This document shows positions 8,532-13,167 of a stretch of 13,167 bases of DNA, in pieces. The notes below the pieces were generated by a model. The model worked only from the letters and a program-made list of their open reading frames with translations, was not told the origin of the DNA and searched no databases. A program made the translations under genes and the position numbers. Source of the DNA: Candidatus Latescibacterota bacterium (GTDB lineage: Bacteria; Krumholzibacteriota; Krumholzibacteriia; Krumholzibacteriales; WJIX01); assembly GCA_030621255.1 (NCBI GenBank), contig JAUXHZ010000009.1:1-13167 (forward strand), written 5' to 3'. Positions within the stretch are counted from its first letter, which is position 1. Each line of letters starts with the position of its first letter.

Positions 8532-9671
8532 TCATCTAAGAAGAATCATCTTCTTTGTAATAGTTCCCTTCCCGGCTTGCAGGCGATAGAAATAGACGCC
8601 GGAGGCGACAGATTCCCCACAGGGGCCCTGTCCATTCCAATCAACAGAGTAAAATCCCTCCTCCTCTATTCCTCTGCATAGTCTTATAACCATGTGGCCG
8701 GAAACATTATAGATTTCCAATCCTACATGGCTTCGCTGCGGCAGATAGTACCGTATTGTTGTCGTGGGATTAAATGGATTCGGCTGATTCTGGGACAATG
8801 ACAAGGAATTCGCCGGTATGGCGAAAGCATCGGCGATTATACCATAATCCCATCCCGCAAGGAGCGCTGTCATCCACCAGACCGCCCTCCCCTTCTGAAT
8901 ACAGCTTTCTATTGTAGTATGCCCCGATTCATTTCCGTTAAACTGCTCGTGCTCAACCGGCACATCGGTTCCCCCGTAATCGTATGTATTATGTTCCCAC
9001 AACTCTGTCGCGGGATTATACCACCAGGAGTCAAGATCAGCAAAATCGTACAAAACTCTATTGTTAGCCAGACAATATTGTCTTATTTCCTCGTTCCTGA
9101 GATATCTATTGTATCCGGAGCTGCCTGTATTCTGAGCGTTGCCGGTCATGTAAACGAATGTAACATTGGGATATTCCTCTTCAAGGACACTCATCGAATC
9201 AAGATACCCCTGCATTTGTTCCTGTGAGTAGCTGTCAGGCTGAGTACACCAGGACCACATTGAAATATTGATGTCCGGGTTGGCGCTCAGAACCGTTCTT
9301 GTTCTATCCATACCTACAGAAGTTGCCCAATACAGTTCCGGCGTAATATAGGTTTCGGACTGCTGTCCGTTGAATATACAGAACGCTCCCTCTTCTACCG
9401 GAAGATTATTATCCTCATAAACAAAGCTGTACTTTGAGTCATCGGCTTCAATATAGACAAGCCCGGTCAAGAGCTGGCCCCCGTGAGAAGTGTGCGCGTA
9501 GTGAAGTTTTAAAAGCGACTGAACGGAATCTACCCAGGCGGCGGGGATCTGTGAAATCTCCGTGCAGGTATGATCTATTATTACAGCCTCGATCCTACCC
9601 TGTGTGTGCCCCGTGGCGCCAGCCGCCAAAAATAATCCGAAAACAATAAATATTAAAATAGAAATCTTCAA
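8532..9671 (-). CDS. Secreted SGNH-like protein with C-terminal sorting module
   Basis: Numbering from the TTG start gives 379 residues. Residues 1-25 form a signal peptide with the hydrophobic core ISILIFIVFGLFLAAG. The main domain (about 26-285) contains HYAHTSHGGQL (S62), MWSWCTQ, VTFVYMTGNAQ (N178), YDFADLDSWW and NESGHTT (H251). A Ser block, a GN block and a late E-x-x-H resemble the layout of SGNH/GDSL hydrolases, so an esterase-like activity is possible but unproven. Residues about 290-379 are a FlgD-like/type IX sorting module: SLSQNQPNPFNPTTTIRYYLP, SGVYFYRL and a KKMILLR end. The protein is therefore probably exported and anchored or released at the cell surface. TTG 9671 is chosen because AGGGAG (9683-9678) lies six nt before it and the signal peptide then begins MKISIL. 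The alternative ATG at 9689 has no ribosome site and adds MERERI. No obvious operon partner is present. Confidence 0.75.
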   Translation of the reverse strand: MKISILIFIVFGLFLAAGATGHTQGRIEAVIIDHTCTEISQIPAAWVDSVQSLLKLHYAHTSHGGQLLTGLVYIEADDSKYSFVYEDNNLPVEEGAFCIFNGQQSETYITPELYWATSVGMDRTRTVLSANPDINISMWSWCTQPDSYSQEQMQGYLDSMSVLEEEYPNVTFVYMTGNAQNTGSSGYNRYLRNEEIRQYCLANNRVLYDFADLDSWWYNPATELWEHNTYDYGGTDVPVEHEQFNGNESGHTTIESCIQKGRAVWWMTALLAGWDYGIIADAFAIPANSLSLSQNQPNPFNPTTTIRYYLPQRSHVGLEIYNVSGHMVIRLCRGIEEEGFYSVDWNGQGPCGESVASGVYFYRLQAGKGTITKKMILLR

Positions 9672-10033
9672 TATTCGCTCCCTTTCCATGCCATTTGTTG
9701 TTTATTGCTATAACCCAACACCATTCTCATATCGTTTTACACCTTTATTCTCTTTTTAATCTTCTTTAAAGTTTCCTGAAATATTGCCGCTCGAGTTACA
9801 AATATCAAGTTCATCGGTTCCAATTGTCAATATACAGACACTGTACAAGTCAGAGTCACATGGTAAGTTATTATACACTATTCCTTTCCCTCTTTCAACA
9901 AGCATCCTCCTGAGAATAAACATTAAATTTTCCCTTGATATTCTAACATCAAGTAATATACATTAATCATCTAAATCCTTAGTTCAAAAATTATCGATTT
10001 CATAGATTAATTTTATAATCCAAGGAGGCTGAG
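9672..10033. other. Divergent intergenic region, about 360 nt
   Basis: This AT-rich region should hold promoters for the leftward secreted-protein gene and the rightward pnt genes, but no strong consensus pair stands out. It has three ATCAAG half-sites: AATATCAAG 9801-9809, its inverted copy CTTGATATT 9934-9942, and ATCAAG 9948-9953. The last two form the inverted repeat CTTGAT-N8-ATCAAG. A GATTA-N6-TAATC inverted repeat (10005-10020) overlaps a TATAAT at 10014-10019 directly before the pntAA ribosome site. No RNA gene or credible small ORF was seen. Confidence 0.5.
9934..9953. promoter_or_regulatory. Candidate operator upstream of pntAA
   Basis: CTTGAT (9934-9939) and ATCAAG (9948-9953) are perfect 6-bp arms with an 8-nt spacer, centred about 90 nt before the pntAA start. 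A matching half-site occurs at 9801-9809. The shape suits a dimeric regulator, but in AT-rich DNA such a repeat can arise by chance. No regulator is identifiable. Confidence 0.25.
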
Positions 10034-11194
10034 ATGCTTATTGGCATTCCAAAGGAAATAATGAAAGACGAAAAAAGGGTCGCGGCGATACCGGAAACCG
10101 TTGAGAAATATATCAAGATGGGCTTTGATGTACTGGTAGAGGATTCCGCCGGCGAAGGAGTTTTCCTGTCAAACGATGAATACAGAAATGCGGGCGCTAA
10201 GATCGCCACCGATGCTGAAACCCTCTATGAAAAGTCGGATATAATTCTAAAGGTAAAAGAACCGACCATGAACGAAGCCATCGGCAAACATGAGTTGGAT
10301 TGTATAAAAGATAACAGTCTGCTGGTTACATTTCTTCATCCTGCGGCACCCGGCAATCACAATATGGTGAGAAAACTCAGGGAGAAAAATGTTACATCGT
10401 TCACAATGGATGGCATTCCACGTATTTCCAGGGCGCAGAAAATGGATGCCCTAACCTCGATGAGTACTATTACAGGGTACAAGTCCGTAATAATGGCTGC
10501 AAACCAAATGCCGAAATTTATCCCGATGATGGGCACTTCGATCGGCATGATCAAACCCGCAAAATTTTTAGTGATTGGCGCTGGCGTTGTGGGACTGCAG
10601 GCAATTGCAACCGCGAAAAGGCTCGGTGGGATCATCCACGCAGTTGACATCAGGGAAAACGCCAGGATAGAAGCGACAAGCCTGGGAGCCAAAATCGCGG
10701 GTTATGAAATTTCCGAGGAACTGAGCCTTGGAGAAGGCGGTTACGCAAGGACCCTGCCGGAAGAAATCCTTGAGAAAGAAAGGGATGCCTTGAGACCATG
10801 GGTAAAGGAATCAGATGTTATTGTGCTCAGCGCCCTTGTGCCCAGTGAAGTGGCGCCGATTCTTATAACCGAGGATATGGTTAAAGAAATGAAGCCTGGT
10901 TCGATGATAATCGATGTTTCTATAGACCAGGGCGGCAATTGCCAGCTTACAAATCCGGGGTATGGTGAGTACCGACACCGGGTGTACATCTCAGGCATAA
11001 AGAATATTCCCGGCTCCGTGCCGGTGCATTCGACATGGCTTTACGCAAATAATATGTATTACTATATTGAAAACCTGTTTAAAAAAGGCCTGGAGACATT
11101 TGATATGGACGATGAGATCGTGCGGCATTCACTCGTTACACATAAGGGAGAAATAGTTCATGCCGGCGTATTAAAAGCGATGTCCGAAGCCTAA
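10034..11194 (+). CDS. pntAA: NAD(P) transhydrogenase subunit alpha, domain I (PntAA)
   Basis: The soluble NAD(H)-binding subunit of proton-translocating transhydrogenase, 386 residues, close to the usual size of stand-alone domain I. It opens MLIGIPKEIMKDEKRVAAIPE. The loop RISRAQKMDALTSMS carries R130, Q135 and D138, matching R127, Q132 and D135 of the Rhodospirillum rubrum protein; the residue matching its Ser138 is T141. The nucleotide fold has G182-A-G184-VV-G187 and D205 at the end of the second strand, as expected for NAD. GGYA of the mobile loop is present. Two areas are unusual: IRENARIEATSLGA replaces the common KEQVESLGG stretch, and PGSVPVHST resembles the PGAVPRTST stretch of alanine dehydrogenase. 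Alanine dehydrogenase is the alternative call, but the pntAB and pntB genes immediately downstream decide for PntAA. AAGGAGG (10022-10028) lies five nt before the ATG. The gene leads the pnt operon. Confidence 0.9.
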   Translation: MLIGIPKEIMKDEKRVAAIPETVEKYIKMGFDVLVEDSAGEGVFLSNDEYRNAGAKIATDAETLYEKSDIILKVKEPTMNEAIGKHELDCIKDNSLLVTFLHPAAPGNHNMVRKLREKNVTSFTMDGIPRISRAQKMDALTSMSTITGYKSVIMAANQMPKFIPMMGTSIGMIKPAKFLVIGAGVVGLQAIATAKRLGGIIHAVDIRENARIEATSLGAKIAGYEISEELSLGEGGYARTLPEEILEKERDALRPWVKESDVIVLSALVPSEVAPILITEDMVKEMKPGSMIIDVSIDQGGNCQLTNPGYGEYRHRVYISGIKNIPGSVPVHSTWLYANNMYYYIENLFKKGLETFDMDDEIVRHSLVTHKGEIVHAGVLKAMSEA

Positions 11195-11227
11195 TATGTT
11201 TTTAAGATTAAAAGAGGTGGTGTAAGA

Positions 11228-11518
11228 ATGACCGATTTAGTTTTAATGCTTGCTGTGTTCGTATTGTCGTTCATCATAGGGTATTTTCTTATTTCCAGAG
11301 TACCACCGTTACTGCACACCCCGTTGATGTCTATGGCCAACGCGATTTCCGCTGTAGTAATCCTTGGAGCAGTACTGTTGTTTACTGTAAAGGCAAATTT
11401 CCTCGTAAAAGTGCTGGGATCTATCGCGATAATAGCGGCAACGTTCAACATGGTGGGAGGTTTCGTAATTACGGAGCGCATGCTGAAAATGTTTAAAAAG
11501 AAAACCAAAAGCACCTGA
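11228..11518 (+). CDS. pntAB: NAD(P) transhydrogenase subunit alpha, membrane part (PntAB)
   Basis: A 96-residue membrane protein supplying part of the proton channel (domain II). Three hydrophobic helices are visible: about 3-24 (LVLMLAVFVLSFIIGYFLIS), 32-54 (containing PLMSMANAIS, the family signature just before helix 2) and 59-83 (FLVKVLGSIAIIAATFNMVGGF). A short basic tail (KMFKKKTKST) follows, probably cytoplasmic. With the nine helices of PntB the complex would have 12, matching the three-polypeptide transhydrogenases such as that of Thermus thermophilus. The ATG lies after GAGGTGG (11214-11220), 33 nt beyond the pntAA stop. No missing part is apparent; small size is normal for this subunit. 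Confidence 0.92.
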   Translation: MTDLVLMLAVFVLSFIIGYFLISRVPPLLHTPLMSMANAISAVVILGAVLLFTVKANFLVKVLGSIAIIAATFNMVGGFVITERMLKMFKKKTKST

Positions 11519-11532
11519 AATTTTAAGGAAAT

Positions 11533-11555
11533 TTCTGGATCTTTTGGATCCGGAA
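11533..11555 (+). other. Hairpin in the pntAB-pntB gap
   Basis: TTCTGGATC (11533-11541) pairs with GATCCGGAA (11547-11555), nine pairs including one G-U, around a 5-nt loop TTTTG. It sits 15 nt after the pntAB stop and 15 nt before the GGAG ribosome site of pntB. No T-run follows, so it is unlikely to terminate. It could protect the 3' end of the upstream transcript or tune the ratio of PntA to PntB. Confidence 0.45.
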
Positions 11556-11583
11556 CTTCAAACATGTCTGGAGCGATATTACT

Positions 11584-13017
11584 ATGAACTGGATGCACTT
11601 TCTTTTGGATATTTTAATCATACTTATCTTGATTATCGGAATCTGGCATTTTAGAACCCCGCGGGGTGCAAGAGTGGGAAATTTAACCGCGGCTTTTGCC
11701 CTTCTATGCGCTTTCTTACTGATGCTGATGAGGAACAATATTCTGGAACCTGAAACTGTGATTATTTCCCTTTTTATCGGAACTGTTATAGGCTGGATAG
11801 TTGCGATCAAGGTTAATATGAATCAATTACCGTCTATGGTTGCTTTTCAGAACGGAGCAGGTGGCATGGCTGCCTTTATAGTTTCGTTTGTGGAACTTAC
11901 AAGAGGCGGCGCATCCTTGACAACTACAAGTAAAGTAGCGGGGCTTCTGGGTCTCATAGTGGGCAGCATCACCTTCAGCGCCAGCATGGTTGCAAGTGGA
12001 AAGTTGGCGAACAAACTTAGGCAAACCCCAACGACTTTTCCCGCCCACAGGTGGATTCTAGGACTGAATCTTCTCATTGTAGTAGTATTGTCTATTTTAT
12101 CTTGGACTTCTGGAAACCTCTTTAACGCTGGCTATCTCTTAGTATTGATTAGTCTCTCCGTCGCGATGGGTATTATTTTCTCAATGCGAATCGGCGGGGC
12201 TGACATGCCTGTGATGATATCATTCCTTAACGCAGCGACGGGCCTTACTGCGGCGCTCTGCGGTATGATCATCAAGAACCGCCTTCTCATAGCCTGCGGC
12301 ACTACTGTCGCCGCGTCCGGATCAATTCTCACGCATGTAATGTGCAAAGCTATGAACCGTAACTTTTTTAAACTATTTTTCGGTATTCAACAGAAAATTT
12401 CCACCAAATATAGTGACCGTGCGTCTCAGAATGTTGAACAACCCAATCTAGTTGAAAAGAGCTCCTCCGAAACAGGGTTGCCAACAGGCGAATCCAAAAA
12501 ATCGAAGGATTTAGCAGAAATGGCTCCGGTCATGAATAGCGCGGAGAAAATCATCATTATACCCGGCTATGGAATGGCTTTGGCGCATGCACAGTTTAAA
12601 GTGTGCGAACTTGCAACCAAATTCGAAGAATTGGGCAAGGATGTCAAGTTCGCCATCCACCCCGTGGCGGGCAGGATGCCGGGGCACATGAATGTTGTGC
12701 TCGCCGAGGCTGACATTGAATACGACAAACTGTATGAAATGGATGACATAAACCCGGAGTTTAAAGATACCGACCTTGTTCTGATAATCGGCGCATGCGA
12801 TGTGGTTAATTCGGCAGCAATATCAGTTGAGGGAACACCCATATCAGGAATGCCGATTCTTATGGCACACGAAGCAAAAAGAGTTATAGTATGCAATCTC
12901 AATGAGAAGCCTGGATATTCAGGCGTTGAAAACCCTCTTTACACGAATGATAAAGCCATACTGTTCCTCGGTGACGCTAAGAAAACTGTTTCTCAGCTTG
13001 TCGAAATGCTGGGATAG
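11584..13017 (+). CDS. pntB: NAD(P) transhydrogenase subunit beta (PntB), variant domain III
   Basis: A 477-residue subunit with membrane domain II and the soluble domain III that normally binds NADP(H). Nine hydrophobic helices lie between about residues 5 and 258. They include FQNGAGGMAAFIVSF and GADMPVMISFLNAATG, both family signatures. A polar linker (about 265-315, Ser/Glu/Lys-rich) leads to domain III: GYGMALAHAQ (G328), HPVAGRMPGHMNVVLAEA, GACDVVNSAA (D406), PGYSGVENPLY (Y445) and the closing LFLGDAKKTVSQL. These align without gaps to E. coli PntB positions G314, D392 and Y431, a constant offset of 14. At the E. coli K424-R425-S426 positions, which hold the NADP 2'-phosphate, this protein has N438-L439-N440. 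Nucleotide preference may therefore differ. GGAG (11570-11573) is ten nt before the ATG; the 65-nt gap from pntAB holds a hairpin. The reading frame is intact. Confidence 0.93.
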   Translation: MNWMHFLLDILIILILIIGIWHFRTPRGARVGNLTAAFALLCAFLLMLMRNNILEPETVIISLFIGTVIGWIVAIKVNMNQLPSMVAFQNGAGGMAAFIVSFVELTRGGASLTTTSKVAGLLGLIVGSITFSASMVASGKLANKLRQTPTTFPAHRWILGLNLLIVVVLSILSWTSGNLFNAGYLLVLISLSVAMGIIFSMRIGGADMPVMISFLNAATGLTAALCGMIIKNRLLIACGTTVAASGSILTHVMCKAMNRNFFKLFFGIQQKISTKYSDRASQNVEQPNLVEKSSSETGLPTGESKKSKDLAEMAPVMNSAEKIIIIPGYGMALAHAQFKVCELATKFEELGKDVKFAIHPVAGRMPGHMNVVLAEADIEYDKLYEMDDINPEFKDTDLVLIIGACDVVNSAAISVEGTPISGMPILMAHEAKRVIVCNLNEKPGYSGVENPLYTNDKAILFLGDAKKTVSQLVEMLG

Positions 13018-13035
13018 AAAATGAAACGTGAATCT

Positions 13036-13068
13036 ATATCCGGGAAAGATCAATTCTTTTCCGGATAT
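13036..13068. terminator. Strong bidirectional hairpin after pntB
   Basis: A 14-bp stem pairs 13036-13049 (ATATCCGGGAAAGA) with 13055-13068 (TCTTTTCCGGATAT), with one G-U pair and a 5-nt loop TCAAT. It starts 19 nt after the pntB stop. The sequence after it on the + strand is pyrimidine-rich (CCCTCTCTCTTC) rather than a pure T-run. On the - strand it covers the last codons and the TGA of the converging gene. Its position between two convergent stop codons supports a shared terminator. Confidence 0.65.
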
Positions 13069-13166
13069 CCCTCTCTCTTCAGATGCTCTTTTATCTCTTT
13101 AAGGGTGTCAGGATCATCGATGGTTGACGGAATTTTGTAATCTTTTCCATCGGCCATATCACGGAT
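13050..13166 (-). CDS. 3' end of an unidentified gene, cut by the window edge
   Basis: On the - strand a frame is open from the right edge to a TGA at 13052-13050, giving 38 visible residues. They begin IRDMADGKDYKIPSTID and end with a charged, probably helical stretch, LKEIKEHLKREGYPEKN. Codon choice looks ordinary and the convergent layout with a shared hairpin is typical of a real gene end. The family cannot be recognised from this fragment. It is short, so chance is possible, but protein-like composition and context favour coding. Confidence 0.5.
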   Translation of the reverse strand: MRDMADGKDYKIPSTIDDPDTLKEIKEHLKREGYPEKN

Positions 13167-13167
13167 C

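Noticed and set aside
8919-9227. Reading frame of 102 codons on the + strand opposite the secreted protein
   Set aside because: It is a shadow of the - strand gene, with no recognisable protein features or ribosome site.
9784-9966. Possible 60-codon reading frame on the + strand in the divergent gap
   Set aside because: No ATG or Shine-Dalgarno sequence, low-complexity composition, and it sits where promoters are expected.
9983-10019. TTCAAA/ATTAAT or TATAAT as a pntAA promoter
   Set aside because: TATAAT at 10014 would start transcription inside the ribosome site, and the other pair is weak in AT-rich DNA.
10034-11194. Alanine dehydrogenase as the product
   Set aside because: The RAQ-x-MD loop and GGYA loop are those of PntAA, and pntAB and pntB follow directly.

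Overview
The window looks like a piece of a bacterial chromosome from an uncultured member of the Fibrobacteres-Chlorobi-Bacteroidetes (FCB) side of the tree. The main clue is the secreted protein at 8532-9671, whose tail carries the NQPNPFNPTTTIRYYLP and ASGVYFYRL motifs typical of type IX-style sorting modules in FCB and related candidate phyla. I cannot place it more precisely. Gene density is high, Shine-Dalgarno sequences are strong and base composition is near-balanced. I saw no mobile element, CRISPR array, tRNA or rRNA.

Layout. (1) 2-868 (+) is the 3' part of a repeat-built, probably surface-exposed protein made of 16-residue units. (2) 1138-6369 (+) is a tight three-gene cluster for alpha-glucan (glycogen-type) metabolism: a DUF4912 protein with a Rho_N/SAP-like head, a GH57 1,4-alpha-glucan branching enzyme, and a second, longer GH57-family protein with a DUF3536 tail. 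The gaps are 16 and 8 nt. (3) 6441-8438 (+) is a complete NAD-dependent DNA ligase, ligA, 71 nt downstream. (4) 8532-9671 (-) is a secreted SGNH-like protein with a C-terminal sorting module, convergent with ligA. (5) 10034-13017 (+) is a three-gene proton-translocating nicotinamide nucleotide transhydrogenase, pntAA-pntAB-pntB. (6) 13050-13166 (-) is the tail of an unidentified gene converging on pntB. A strong hairpin lies between the two and overlaps the tail gene's stop codon.

How the genes work together. The GH57 pair and the DUF4912 protein probably act on one storage polysaccharide. The pnt genes encode one membrane complex, with a soluble NAD(H) subunit, 3 + 9 predicted membrane helices, and a soluble domain III on PntB. 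LigA is a housekeeping gene. The most unusual signal is in PntB: domain III aligns without gaps to the E. coli protein over the nucleotide site, but the Lys-Arg-Ser that holds the NADP 2'-phosphate is replaced by Asn-Leu-Asn. The alpha subunit also departs from the usual PntAA pattern and carries a segment resembling alanine dehydrogenase. I see no clearly new multi-gene system here. The best leads are the variant transhydrogenase, the uncharacterised DUF4912/DUF3536 partners of the branching enzyme, and the higher-order repeat of the surface protein.
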